Source: Rubrivivax sp.
Lineage (GTDB): Bacteria; Pseudomonadota; Gammaproteobacteria; Burkholderiales; Burkholderiaceae_C
Assembly: GCA_026125665.1 (NCBI GenBank)
Contig: JAHCKS010000038.1
Location: forward strand, 1 to 43,088
Reading direction: 5' to 3'
Length of the DNA stretch: 43,088 nucleotides
Shown here: piece by piece, positions 27,974 to 37,069 of the stretch
How positions within the stretch are numbered: the stretch's first letter is position 1
How the letters are laid out: each line of letters begins with the position of its first letter
The notes under the pieces: generated by a model
What the model saw: only the letters and a program-made list of their open reading frames with translations
Database searches by the model: none
What the model was told of the DNA's origin: nothing
Program-made: the position numbers and the translations under genes

Positions 27974-29296
27974 TCAGCCCTTGCTCGCCGCCTGGAAACG
28001 CACGAGCTGCTCGTTGCCGCGCTTGACCGCGTCGTCCAGGCCGGCCTTGGCGGTCTTCTTGCCCGAGAAGATGTTCTCCATCTCCTCGTCGACGATGGTG
28101 CGGATCTGCACGAAGTTGCCCAGGCGGATGCCGCGCGACTTGTCGGTGGTCTTGCGGATCATCTGCGTCACCGACACGTCGGTGCCCGGGTTCTGCTTGT
28201 AGAAGCCCGACTTGTCCGTGAGCTCGAACGACGGAATCGTGACCGGCAGGTAACCGGTGCGCTGGTGGCTGGCGGCCGCCACGTCGGGCTTGGACAGGTG
28301 GGCGAAGAACTGTGCCACGCCCTTGTACTCGTCGGCCTTCTTGCCGCTCATCACCCACAGGCTGGCACCGCCGATCACGGTGTTCTGCGGTGCACCCGGC
28401 GCATCGGGGTAGTAGGGCAGCGTCGAGATGCCGGAGGCGAACTTGGCGTTGCGCTTGATGTTGCCGTACAGCGCCGACGAGCCGGTCGTCATGGCGCACT
28501 CCCCGGAGACGAAGGTCGCGTCGGCGGCGTTGCCGCGGCCCTTGTAGACGAACAGGCCCTGGCTGGCCATGTTGGCGAGGTTCTCGATGTGGCGCACGTG
28601 CAGCGGCGAGTTGAAGATCAGCCGCGCATCGTTGCCGCGCATGCCGTTGCCCTTGGTGGCGAACTCCACGTTATGCCACGCCGAGAAGCTCTCGAGCTGC
28701 GTCCAGCTCACCCAGCTCGTCGTGAACGGGCACTTGTGGCCCGAGGCCTTGAGCTTGGCGGCGGCCAGCGTGACCTCGGGCCAGGTCTTGGGCGGTTTCT
28801 CGGGGTCGAGCCCGGCAGCCTTGAAGGCGTCCTTGTTGTAGTGGAACACCGGCGTCGAGCTGTTGAACGGGAAGCTCAGCATCTGGCCGTTGGGCGCGGT
28901 GTAGTAGCCGGCCACCGCGGGCACGTAGATCGTCGGGTCGAACTTCAGGCCCGCGTCGGCCATCACCTTGCCCACCGGCACGATGGCACCCTTGCTGGCC
29001 ATCATGGTCGCGGTGCCGACCTCGAACACCTGCAGGATGTGCGGGGCGTTGCCGGCACGGAAGGCGGCGATCGCCGCGGTCATCGAGGTGTCGTAGCCGC
29101 CCTTGAAGGTGGGCACCACCTTGTACTTGGTCTGGCTCTTGTTGAAGTCGGCGGCCAGGTCGTTGACCCATTCGCCGAGCGCACCACCCATCGAGTGCCA
29201 CCACTGGATCTCCACCTGCGCCTGCGCCGGCGCGGCCATCAGCGCGGCGGCAGCCAGGGCCAGCGTCGACGCCACGTTGGATGTCAACTTCCTCAT
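27974..29296 (-). CDS. ugpB: Periplasmic sn-glycerol-3-phosphate-binding protein UgpB
   Basis: Solute-binding protein of the Ugp importer, 440 residues. A signal peptide (MRKLTSNVASTLALAAAALMAAPAQA) precedes the mature start QVEIQWWHSMGG, and EIQWWHSMGG-ALGEWVN is characteristic of UgpB. Further family features are YKVVPTFKGGYDTSM, the FNSSTPVFHYNKDAFKAAGLDP segment and ISTLPYYPD. The ATG at 29296 is preceded by AGGAG with 6-nt spacing. It is the first gene of ugpBAECQ and should carry the operon's main promoter, which lies in 29297-29509. Confidence 0.97.
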   Translation of the reverse strand: MRKLTSNVASTLALAAAALMAAPAQAQVEIQWWHSMGGALGEWVNDLAADFNKSQTKYKVVPTFKGGYDTSMTAAIAAFRAGNAPHILQVFEVGTATMMASKGAIVPVGKVMADAGLKFDPTIYVPAVAGYYTAPNGQMLSFPFNSSTPVFHYNKDAFKAAGLDPEKPPKTWPEVTLAAAKLKASGHKCPFTTSWVSWTQLESFSAWHNVEFATKGNGMRGNDARLIFNSPLHVRHIENLANMASQGLFVYKGRGNAADATFVSGECAMTTGSSALYGNIKRNAKFASGISTLPYYPDAPGAPQNTVIGGASLWVMSGKKADEYKGVAQFFAHLSKPDVAAASHQRTGYLPVTIPSFELTDKSGFYKQNPGTDVSVTQMIRKTTDKSRGIRLGNFVQIRTIVDEEMENIFSGKKTAKAGLDDAVKRGNEQLVRFQAASKG

Positions 29297-29333
29297 CTCG
29301 ATCTCCTGAACAACACGTTGGGGCGAACCCGGC

Positions 29334-29371
29334 ATTCTGGGCGGGCCGTGTGACAGCCGGGTTTCTGTCAC
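29334..29371 (-). promoter_or_regulatory. Candidate PhoB-type promoter of the ugp operon
   Basis: On the minus strand a PhoB-like half-site CTGTCAC (29356-29350) is followed by exactly 10 nt and then CAGAAT (29339-29334), a 4/6 match to a -10 box. The same spacing separates the last Pho half-site from the -10 in E. coli pstS. The second half-site is not the expected direct repeat 11 bp upstream. Instead an inverted copy GTGACAG lies 15 bp away, giving an inverted repeat GTGACAG-N8-CTGTCAC (29350-29371). It is therefore either a degenerate Pho box or a site for another dimeric regulator. Confidence 0.4.
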
Positions 29372-29509
29372 GGATGGGCGTGGCGGGGCAACGGGGGTTA
29401 CCCGGCGCGCGGCCCCAGGGCGAGCTCCGCCAACTGGCCACCACTGTGGTGCGCCGACGGCGTGCGGCAAGCGGGGAAGGAGCCCTCCGGTAGCATCCGC
29501 ACTAACCCT

Positions 29510-32500
29510 ATGAACGCCCCTCTGCCCGCGACGATCCCGGCCCCGCCCGGCTCCGCCGACGCGAACGCGGCGCCGCCGCCGCGGCTGCGCGAGATCCCCT
29601 ACAACTACACGTCGTTCTCCGACCGCGAGATCGTCATCCGTCTGCTCGGCGCGCGCGCCTGGCAGCTGCTCGACCAGCTGCGCCGCGAGCGGCGCACCGG
29701 CCGCAGCGCGCGCATGCTCTACGAGGTGCTGGGCGACATCTGGGTCGTGCAGCGCAACCCGTACCTCGAGGACGACCTGCTCGAGAACCCCAAGCGCCGG
29801 CAGATGCTGATCGACGCGCTGCACCACCGGCTCGCCGAGGTGGCCAGGCGGCGCACGCCAGAAGCGGACGCGGCACGCGACGCGCTCGTCGGCGAGCTGC
29901 TCGAGGCCGCCTCGGCCGCCGTGGAGCGCTTCGCCGCGCACTTCCGCGACGTCTGGGACCTGCGCCGCAGGACGCGCCAGGTGCTCGGCCGGCACACGGG
30001 CAAGGACAACATCAAGTTCGACGGCCTCGCGCGCGTGTCGCACGTCACCGACGCCACCGACTGGCGCGTCGAGATGCCCTTCGTCGTGCTCACGCCCGAC
30101 ACCGAAGCCGAGATGGCGCACCTCGTCGCCGGCTGCATCGAGCTCGGCCTGACGATCATCCCGCGTGGTGGCGGCACCGGCTACACCGGCGGCGCCGTGC
30201 CGCTGACGTGGAAGAGCGCCGTCATCAACACCGAGAAGCTCGAGGCGATGAGCGAGGTCGAGCTCGTGCCGCTGCCCGGCGTGGCCGCTCCCGTGCCGAC
30301 GGTGTGGACCGAAGCCGGCGTGGTGACGCAGCGCGTGGCCGACGCCGCCGAGCGCGCCGGCTACGTGTTCGCGGTCGATCCGACGAGCGCCGAGGCCAGC
30401 TGCGTCGGCGGCAACATCGCGATGAACGCCGGCGGCAAGAAGGCGGTGCTGTGGGGCACGGCGCTGGACAACCTCGCCAGCTGGCGCATGGTGACGCCGC
30501 AGGCGAAGTGGCTCGAGGTCGTGCGGCTCGACCACCACCTCGGCAAGATCCACGACGTCGAGACGGCGAGCTTCGAGCTGCGCCACTTCGACGCCAGCGG
30601 CAGGAAGCTCGAGCGCACCGAGCGGCTGGACATCCCCGGCCGCGCCTTCCGCCGCGAAGGTCTCGGCAAGGACGTCACCGACAAGTTCCTCGCCGGCCTG
30701 CCCGGCATCCAGAAGGAAGGCTGCGACGGCCTGATCACCAGCGCGCGCTGGGTCGTGCACCGCATGCCGGCGCACGTGCGCACCGTGTGCCTGGAGTTCT
30801 TCGGCAACCCCAAGCTCGCCGTGCCGAGCATCGTCGAGATCAAGGACTATCTCTTCGCGCAACACGACGTGAAGCTCGCGGGCCTGGAGCACCTGGACGA
30901 CCGCTACCTGCGCGCCGTGGACTACACGACGAAGAGCAAGCGCGCGCTGGCCTCGAGCGGCGGCGGCAGCGGCCTGCCGAAGATGGTGCTCGTCGGCGAC
31001 ATCGTCGGCGACGACGAGGCCGCCGTGGCGCGCGCCACGAGCGAGGTCGTGCGCATCGCCAACGCGCGCGGCGGCGAGGGCTTCGTCGCCGTGAGCGCCG
31101 ACGCACGCAAGAAGTTCTGGCTCGACCGCAAGCGCACGGCCGCCATCGCCCGGCACACCAACGCCTTCAAGATCAACGAGGACGTGGTGATCCCGCTGCC
31201 CCGCATGGGCGAGTACACCGAGGGCATCGAGCGCATCAACGTCGAGCTGAGCCTGCGCAACAAGCTCGAGCTGGTGGAGCGGCTTGCCGCGTTCTTCGCG
31301 CGCGGCAGCCTGCCTGACTTCCCGTTGGGCAAGGGCGACGACGCCGGCGAGATCCCGAGCGCCGAGCTGCTCGAGGACCGCGTGCTGCAGGCCCAGGCGC
31401 TGCTGGCGGAGGTGAAGGGGCTGTGGACGCACTGGCTGGCCCAGCTCGACCAGGTCCAGCCCGACGGCCAGCAGGGCGCCGGCGAGACCTGCTTCGCGAT
31501 GCTGCGCGACTGGCGCTGGCGCGCCAGCTGGAAGACGCAGGTCCTGAAGCCGCTGCAGGCCATCTTCGCCGGCGGGGCGTTCGCGCCGATCCTCGACGAG
31601 TGCCGGCGCATCCACAAGGAAGTGCTGCGCGGCCGCGTCTGGGTGGCGCTGCACATGCACGCCGGCGACGGCAACGTGCACACCAACATCCCCGTCAACA
31701 GCGACAACTACGCGATGCTGCAGACGGCGCACGAGGCGGTGGCGCGCATCATGGTGCTGGCGCGCAGCCTCGGCGGCGTCATCAGCGGCGAGCACGGCAT
31801 CGGCATCACCAAGCTCGAGTTCCTCACCGAGGACGAGCTGGCACCGTTCGCCGCCTACAAGGCGAAGGTCGATCCGCTCGGGCACTTCAACCGTGGCAAG
31901 CTGCTGCGGGATCGCGAAGGCCGCACGCACGACCACAGCCACCCCGCCGACCTCTCCGCCGCCTACACGCCGAGCTTCAACCTGCTCGGCCACGAGTCGC
32001 TCATCATGCAGCAGAGCGACATCGGCGACATCAGCGCCAGCATCAAGGACTGCCTGCGCTGCGGCAAGTGCAAGCCGGTGTGCGCCACGCACGTGCCGCG
32101 CGCCAACCTGCTGTACAGCCCGCGCAACAAGATCCTCGCCACCAGCCTGCTGATCGAGGCCTTCCTCTACGAGGAGCAGACGAGGCGCGGCGTGAGCCTG
32201 CGCCACTGGGAGGAGTTCGAGGACGTCGGCGACCACTGCACCGTGTGCCACAAGTGCGCGAGCCCGTGCCCGGTGAAGATCGACTTCGGCGACGTCTCGA
32301 TGAACATGCGCAACCTGCTGCGCAAGCTCGGGCACAAGAGCTTCCGGCCGGGCAACGCGGCAGCGATGGCGTTCCTCAACGCCACCAACCCCGAGACGAT
32401 CCGCCTCATGCGCCGCGCCATGGTGGGCGTGGGCTTCAAGGTGCAGCGGCTGGTCAACGACCTGATGAAGCCGCTGGCGAAGCACCAGGTGGCGCATCCG

Positions 32501-33469
32501 CCGGCGACGCTCGGCCCGGCGCCGCTGAAGGAACAGGTGATCCACTTCGTCAACCGCAAGATGCCCGGCGGCCTGCCCAAGCGCACGGCGCGCGCGCTGC
32601 TGGACATCGAGGACAAGCACTACGTGCCGATCATTCGCGACCCGCAGGCCACGAGCGCGGAGACCGAAGCCGTCTTCTACTTCCCGGGCTGCGGCTCGGA
32701 GCGCCTGTTCAGCCAGGTGGGCCTGGCGACGCAGGCCATGCTGTGGCAGGCCGGCGTGCAGACGGTGCTGCCGCCGGGGTACCTGTGCTGCGGCTACCCG
32801 CAGCGCGGCAGCGGCCAGTACGACCGTGCCGAGAAGATGATCACCGACAACCGCGTGCTCTTCCACCGCGTCGCCAACACGCTCAACTACCTCGACATCA
32901 AGACCGTCGTCGTGAGCTGCGGCACCTGCCACGACCAGCTGCAGGGCTACAAGTTCGAGGAGATCTTCCCCGGCTGCCGCATCGTCGACATCCACGACTT
33001 CCTGTTCGAGAAGGGCATCCGGCTCGAAGCCAACGACGGCGCCTACCTCTACCACGACCCCTGCCACAGCCCGATGAAGGCGCAGGACCCGATGCTCACG
33101 GTGCGCGCGCTGACCGGCGCCACGGTGCTGAAGACCGAGCGCTGCTGCGGCGAGAGCGGCACGCTCGGTGTCACGCGGCCCGACATCGCCACGCAGGTGC
33201 GATTCCGCAAGGCCGAGGAGCTCAGGCGCGACGAGGCGGCACTGCGCGAACGCTCGGCGAGTGCGGCTGCCGCGAAGACGACCAAGGTGCTGACCAGCTG
33301 CCCGAGCTGCCTGCAAGGATTGCAGCGCTACGAGGGCGACCTCACGAACGGGCTGCTCGAAGCGGACTACATCGTCGTCGAGATGGCGCGCAGGATGCTC
33401 GGCGAGACCTGGCTCGAGGACTACGTGGCGCGGGCGAACGCCGGCGGCATCGAGCGGGTGCTCGTGTAG
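29510..33469 (+). CDS. Fused FAD-linked oxidase / iron-sulfur (GlcD-GlcF-like) oxidoreductase, DUF3683 type
   Basis: 1319-residue cytoplasmic or membrane-associated flavoprotein combining functions usually split between GlcD and GlcF. An N-terminal DUF3683-like region (~1-185) precedes an FAD-binding domain with [14 protein letters not shown] (from P218) and [17 protein letters not shown]. The oxidase C-terminal domain contains [16 protein letters not shown] and [14 protein letters not shown]. Two [4Fe-4S] motifs follow: [11 protein letters not shown] (C848-C858) and [12 protein letters not shown] (C910-C920). Two CCG domains come last ([45 protein letters not shown]). The likely reaction is oxidation of a 2-hydroxy acid such as D-lactate or glycolate with electrons passed to quinone; the substrate is inferred. 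The start ATG has no close ribosome site; AAGGAG lies ~28 nt upstream. Confidence 0.92.
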   Translation: MNAPLPATIPAPPGSADANAAPPPRLREIPYNYTSFSDREIVIRLLGARAWQLLDQLRRERRTGRSARMLYEVLGDIWVVQRNPYLEDDLLENPKRRQMLIDALHHRLAEVARRRTPEADAARDALVGELLEAASAAVERFAAHFRDVWDLRRRTRQVLGRHTGKDNIKFDGLARVSHVTDATDWRVEMPFVVLTPDTEAEMAHLVAGCIELGLTIIPRGGGTGYTGGAVPLTWKSAVINTEKLEAMSEVELVPLPGVAAPVPTVWTEAGVVTQRVADAAERAGYVFAVDPTSAEASCVGGNIAMNAGGKKAVLWGTALDNLASWRMVTPQAKWLEVVRLDHHLGKIHDVETASFELRHFDASGRKLERTERLDIPGRAFRREGLGKDVTDKFLAGLPGIQKEGCDGLITSARWVVHRMPAHVRTVCLEFFGNPKLAVPSIVEIKDYLFAQHDVKLAGLEHLDDRYLRAVDYTTKSKRALASSGGGSGLPKMVLVGDIVGDDEAAVARATSEVVRIANARGGEGFVAVSADARKKFWLDRKRTAAIARHTNAFKINEDVVIPLPRMGEYTEGIERINVELSLRNKLELVERLAAFFARGSLPDFPLGKGDDAGEIPSAELLEDRVLQAQALLAEVKGLWTHWLAQLDQVQPDGQQGAGETCFAMLRDWRWRASWKTQVLKPLQAIFAGGAFAPILDECRRIHKEVLRGRVWVALHMHAGDGNVHTNIPVNSDNYAMLQTAHEAVARIMVLARSLGGVISGEHGIGITKLEFLTEDELAPFAAYKAKVDPLGHFNRGKLLRDREGRTHDHSHPADLSAAYTPSFNLLGHESLIMQQSDIGDISASIKDCLRCGKCKPVCATHVPRANLLYSPRNKILATSLLIEAFLYEEQTRRGVSLRHWEEFEDVGDHCTVCHKCASPCPVKIDFGDVSMNMRNLLRKLGHKSFRPGNAAAMAFLNATNPETIRLMRRAMVGVGFKVQRLVNDLMKPLAKHQVAHPPATLGPAPLKEQVIHFVNRKMPGGLPKRTARALLDIEDKHYVPIIRDPQATSAETEAVFYFPGCGSERLFSQVGLATQAMLWQAGVQTVLPPGYLCCGYPQRGSGQYDRAEKMITDNRVLFHRVANTLNYLDIKTVVVSCGTCHDQLQGYKFEEIFPGCRIVDIHDFLFEKGIRLEANDGAYLYHDPCHSPMKAQDPMLTVRALTGATVLKTERCCGESGTLGVTRPDIATQVRFRKAEELRRDEAALRERSASAAAAKTTKVLTSCPSCLQGLQRYEGDLTNGLLEADYIVVEMARRMLGETWLEDYVARANAGGIERVLV

Positions 33470-33593
33470 CGCGGGCGCGCCGATGGCGGGTGCGTCGAGG
33501 GCGCGGCGCGTCGAGGCCGCCGGGTGGTCGGCGCCGCAGGGCACACCGTCGGCCCGATCCCGCCACGCCCCTGCGAAGCGATTCATCAACGAC

Positions 33594-33618
33594 GCGCTTG
33601 CACGCCGGGAGCAAGCGC
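33594..33618 (+). terminator. Hairpin downstream of the FAD/Fe-S gene
   Basis: 8-bp stem GCGCTTGC (33594-33601) / GCAAGCGC (33611-33618), loop ACGCCGGGA, 124 nt after the stop of the oxidoreductase gene and followed by a second small GGGGCAAGCCCC repeat. No T-tract. The rest of 33470-33728 holds no recognisable gene. Confidence 0.3.
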
Positions 33619-33694
33619 GGCAAGCGGGGCAAGCCCCTGGGCCCCACGATCACGGGCCGCGATAACCCTCGGTCCGCCGCGCCGACCGCTGCCC

Positions 33695-33700
33695 TAATCT
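33695..33700 (+). promoter_or_regulatory. Candidate -10 box for the DUF6351 gene
   Basis: TAATCT, 28 bp upstream of the start codon and ahead of a clear GAGGAA ribosome site. No -35 match stands out. Confidence 0.3.
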
Positions 33701-33728
33701 GGGGCATCGTCCGACGCGAGGAACCCCG

Positions 33729-36128
33729 ATGAGAACGAGCCCGAGAGCCTGGCTGGCCCTGGCGGCCGGCGCCGTGCTGCTGGCCGCCTGCGGTGGCGGC
33801 GGCGAGACGGGTGCGCCCACCGCCGAGGCGGTCACCACGCTGGCCAAGACCGATCCACCCGGCCTCGCCGGGCCGGCGATGAAGGTCAGGCTCACGCTGC
33901 TGTCCAGCCCGGCGCAGTGGGTCTCCGGCGGCGACGCGCGCATCCACGTTCGCGCCGCGCCCGGTCTGCGAGAGCACCTCGAGATCTGGAACAACGGCAC
34001 AAGGCTCGACGTGCAGCTGGCCGAGGTGGCCGACGGCCTCGAAGGGGTCGTCAGCGGCCTGGCGCTCGGCGAGAACAGGCTCGAGGTGCGCCACCGCAGC
34101 AACGCCAACGAACGTGATTCGCTGGTGCTGACCAACTGGCCCATCACCGGGCCGATGTTCACCGGGCCGCAGCAGCAGCCGTTCGTCTGCACCACCGTCC
34201 AGGGCGGCGTCGCGCGACAGCCGCTGCCCGACAGCGCCACACCGCCGGGCTACCGCGTCACGAACGCCGCCGGGCAGGTGGTCGGCTACAGCCGCCACTG
34301 CAGCATCGACAGCTTCGTCACGTACCTGTACCGCACGACCGGCAACGCCTGGGCCACGCTGCCGGCCGGGCCGCGGCCGTCGGACATGCAGGTCATCACG
34401 CTGCCCGATGGCCGCACGGTGGACTTCGTCGTCCGCCGCGAGGTCGGCACGATCAACCGCTTCCTGTACAGCTTCGCGATGCTGGCGCCGGCGGGCGAGA
34501 ACAGCGCGCAGCCCGACCTGGGCCTGTGGAACCGCAAGCTGCTGTACTGGTTCCAGGGCGGCGTGGCCATCGGCCACAGCCAGGGCACGGTGCACAGCGG
34601 TTCGCTCAACGCCGACATCCTGAAGCTCGGCTTCGCCATCGTGCACAGCAGCGGCAACAACACCGGCACGCACTACAACATGAACCTCGCCGGCGAGACG
34701 GCGATGATGACCAAGGAGCGCTTCATCGAGCGCTACGGCGTGCCGCTGTACACCGTGGGCCTGGGCGGCAGCGGCGGCGCGATCCAGCAGTACCTGATCG
34801 CGCAGAACCACCCCGGCGTGCTCGACGGCCTGCTGCCGGTGCAAAGCTACCCCGACATGGTGACGCAGACGATCCACGTCGGCGACTGCGAGCTGCTCGA
34901 GCACTACATGGACGCCACCGACCGCACCAACGCGAAGTGGCGCGTGACGAAGAACCGCAGCCTGCTCGTCGGCTTCAACGCCGAGGAGGGATTCGCCCGC
35001 GTCAACGATGCGCTTGCGCCGCTGAAGCAGGCGCTCGGCTACAGCACCGCGCCCGGCAGCACGGAGTGCATCCCGGGCTGGCGCGGCCTCACGCCGCTGG
35101 CGATGAACCCGCTGTACGGCCAGGCCCCGAACCAGCAGTTCTGGGACCCGATCACCGACATCCTCACGATTCGCTGGACGCACTACGACGACCTGCGCAA
35201 CGTCTACGGCGTCGACGCCACCGGTGCGGCGCGCGTCACGTGGGACAACACCGGCGTGCAGTACGGCCTCGCGTCGCTGAAGGCGATGAAGATCACGCCG
35301 GCGGAGTTCCTGCACCTGAACTGGCATGTCGGCGGCTGGAAGCACCCCAGCGAGATGGTGCAGGAGACCTTCCCCTTCTTCGGCACCGGAGCCACCGAGG
35401 TGCAGAAGGCACTCACGATCCCCGGCTACTTCGACCCCTGGAGCCGCAAGAACATGAACCTCGCGCCCGACGCCGCGACGCCGGCGCCGCGAAGTGTCGG
35501 CGACCCGGTCGCGATGCGCGCCGCGTATGCCACCGGCCATGTCTTCGACGGCCGGCTCGACGTGCCCGCGCTCGACCACCGCCAGTACATGGAGCGCGAG
35601 CTCGACATGCACAACTCGCACCAGAGCTTCGCCGTTCGCCAGCGTGTGCTGGAGAAGATGGGGCACAGCGACAACCTGGTGATCTGGTTCACCGACACGA
35701 TCCCCAACACGCCGAAGGCGAGCCAGACCTTCGAAGCGCTGGCGGTGATGGACCAGTGGCTGATGAACCTGCGCGCCAACCCGGCGCTCGGCGTCGCCGG
35801 CAACAAGCCGCCGATGGCCGTGGACGCCTGCTACGACCGCAACGGCCAGCTGTTGAGCGCCGGTACCGGCGTCTGGGGTGGCATCCTCGACAGCGGTGCG
35901 CCGGGGTCGTGCACGGCGGCCTTCCCCCTGTACGGTACCTCGCGCATCGTCGCGGGCGCGCCGCTCAAGGGCGGCATCTACGACTGCGCGAAGAAGAGTG
36001 TCGCCGCGGCCGTGGCGGACGGCACCTATGCGCCGTGGACGCCGAACGCGGCCGAAGTGGCACAGCTCGAGCAGATCTTCCCGCAGGGCGTGTGCGACTA
36101 CAGCCGGCCGGACCAGGCCCGGCCCTGA
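33729..36128 (+). CDS. DUF6351 family lipoprotein with alpha/beta-hydrolase nucleophile motif
   Basis: 799-residue surface or periplasmic lipoprotein. The signal ends in the lipobox LLAAC followed by a Gly linker (GGGGE). An N-terminal beta-sandwich-like region (~45-140, ARIHVRAAPGLREHLEIWNNG) precedes a large domain with KLLYWFQGGVAIGHSQG, IVHSSGNNTGTHYN and the nucleophile elbow GLGGSGGA (Ser348), then QQYLIAQNHPGVLDGLLPVQSYPDMV. This matches my memory of DUF6351, found mainly in betaproteobacteria and actinobacteria, with a fold like tannase or feruloyl-esterase-type hydrolases. GAGGAA lies 5 nt before the ATG. The likely role is cleavage of an extracellular ester or polymer; the substrate is not known. 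It converges on the HAD phosphatase gene. Confidence 0.8.
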   Translation: MRTSPRAWLALAAGAVLLAACGGGGETGAPTAEAVTTLAKTDPPGLAGPAMKVRLTLLSSPAQWVSGGDARIHVRAAPGLREHLEIWNNGTRLDVQLAEVADGLEGVVSGLALGENRLEVRHRSNANERDSLVLTNWPITGPMFTGPQQQPFVCTTVQGGVARQPLPDSATPPGYRVTNAAGQVVGYSRHCSIDSFVTYLYRTTGNAWATLPAGPRPSDMQVITLPDGRTVDFVVRREVGTINRFLYSFAMLAPAGENSAQPDLGLWNRKLLYWFQGGVAIGHSQGTVHSGSLNADILKLGFAIVHSSGNNTGTHYNMNLAGETAMMTKERFIERYGVPLYTVGLGGSGGAIQQYLIAQNHPGVLDGLLPVQSYPDMVTQTIHVGDCELLEHYMDATDRTNAKWRVTKNRSLLVGFNAEEGFARVNDALAPLKQALGYSTAPGSTECIPGWRGLTPLAMNPLYGQAPNQQFWDPITDILTIRWTHYDDLRNVYGVDATGAARVTWDNTGVQYGLASLKAMKITPAEFLHLNWHVGGWKHPSEMVQETFPFFGTGATEVQKALTIPGYFDPWSRKNMNLAPDAATPAPRSVGDPVAMRAAYATGHVFDGRLDVPALDHRQYMERELDMHNSHQSFAVRQRVLEKMGHSDNLVIWFTDTIPNTPKASQTFEALAVMDQWLMNLRANPALGVAGNKPPMAVDACYDRNGQLLSAGTGVWGGILDSGAPGSCTAAFPLYGTSRIVAGAPLKGGIYDCAKKSVAAAVADGTYAPWTPNAAEVAQLEQIFPQGVCDYSRPDQARP

Positions 36129-36174
36129 CGCGGCCGGGACGACTCGCAGCGGCGGCATCGACAAGGCAACCACC

Positions 36175-36194
36175 GGCGCGGCGTCTGCCGCGCC
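36175..36194. terminator. Hairpin between DUF6351 gene and HAD gene
   Basis: GGCGCGGC (36175-36182) / GCCGCGCC (36187-36194) with GTCT loop, followed on the plus strand by GCGTTGTT. It lies between two convergent genes, about 45 nt past one stop and 25 nt past the other. Confidence 0.5.
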
Positions 36195-36218
36195 GCGTTG
36201 TTCGCGTCGCACGCGGCA

Positions 36219-37067
36219 TCAGCCGCGCGCGTCAAGCAGGTGCTGCGCCAGCTCCACGAAGCCGGCGCCCGCCTCGGCAGCCGTCACCCACTGCGGGAGG
36301 GCTCGCATCCGCGGGCGGAAGGCGAGCACGTTCGCGACCCCCACCGCATTCGGAAAGAACGCGAACATCGGCTCGTCGTTCGGCGAGTCGCCGGCGAACA
36401 CGACGCCTGCGCGCTGCATCCCTTCGTCGAGGTCGACGCCGAAGCGCTCGGCGAACAGCCGCCGCGTCATCGCCAGCTTGTCCCAGTCGCCGAACCAGCC
36501 GTTGACGTGGATGCTGCTCACCTTGGCCGTCATGCCGGCTTCGTGCATCAGCGCGACGACGCGATCGATGGCCTCGGGCGGCAGTGGCGGCACGTCCTCG
36601 CGGAAGTCGATCGCCAGGTCGTAGAGACGGCAGAACTGGTCGGAGGCCACGGCGCAGCCGGGCACCTCCTCGAGGATGCGCTCGCGCACGGCGGCCAGGC
36701 GCGCCGTGCTCGCGGCGCGCGCCGCGTCGTCGAGCCAGTGGCGCGTGCACAGGCGGTTCGCGGCGCGGTCGTGCCACATGTAGAAGGCGCCGTTCTCGCC
36801 GACCACCGCGTCCACCGGCCAGAACCGCGCCACGTGGTCGCACCAGCCGGCCGGGCGGCCGGTGACGGGCACGACGCGCAGGCCGGCGTCGTGCAGGCGC
36901 TCCAGCGCCGCGTACGCCGCGGCCGTGAGCCGGCCCTCGGTGCTGAGCGTGTCGTCGATGTCGGTGAGCACGGTGTGCACGGCCCGTGCCGCCTCGCGCG
37001 GCATCTCGTGCAGCGGGCGCAACGGCGCCGGCGAGTCCCGTGGGCTCGGCGCGCGTGGTGCCGACAT
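36219..37067 (-). CDS. HAD-IIB phosphatase (mannosyl-3-phosphoglycerate / sucrose-phosphate phosphatase-like)
   Basis: 282-residue HAD hydrolase with all four motifs: I, DIDDT (nucleophile Asp and general acid); II, VTGR; III, lysine in DWDKLAMTRRL; IV, GDSPNDEPMFAFF. A C2-type cap lies between motifs II and III (~residues 100-210), including VSSIHVNGWFGDWDK. HAD-IIB enzymes dephosphorylate sugar phosphates and related small molecules. The VNGWFGDWDK stretch and overall size resemble mannosyl-3-phosphoglycerate phosphatase-type members. The start at 37067 is only 2 nt from the Nudix gene stop, implying coupling; an internal ATG at MPREAARAVHTV is an alternative. It is the last gene of the minus-strand run. 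Confidence 0.88.
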   Translation of the reverse strand: MSAPRAPSPRDSPAPLRPLHEMPREAARAVHTVLTDIDDTLSTEGRLTAAAYAALERLHDAGLRVVPVTGRPAGWCDHVARFWPVDAVVGENGAFYMWHDRAANRLCTRHWLDDAARAASTARLAAVRERILEEVPGCAVASDQFCRLYDLAIDFREDVPPLPPEAIDRVVALMHEAGMTAKVSSIHVNGWFGDWDKLAMTRRLFAERFGVDLDEGMQRAGVVFAGDSPNDEPMFAFFPNAVGVANVLAFRPRMRALPQWVTAAEAGAGFVELAQHLLDARG

Positions 37068-37069
37068 CG

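Noticed and set aside
29350-29371. Calling a full canonical Pho box
   Set aside because: The half-sites are inverted and 15 bp apart rather than direct repeats 11 bp apart; only the half-site to -10 distance fits, so it is kept as a candidate.
29300-33589. Minus-strand open frame of more than 1400 codons upstream of and in frame with ugpB, antisense to the FAD/Fe-S gene
   Set aside because: It is the antisense shadow of the 1319-residue gene, with a typical His/Arg/Val/Leu-rich shadow composition. UgpB has its own ribosome site and signal peptide at 29296.
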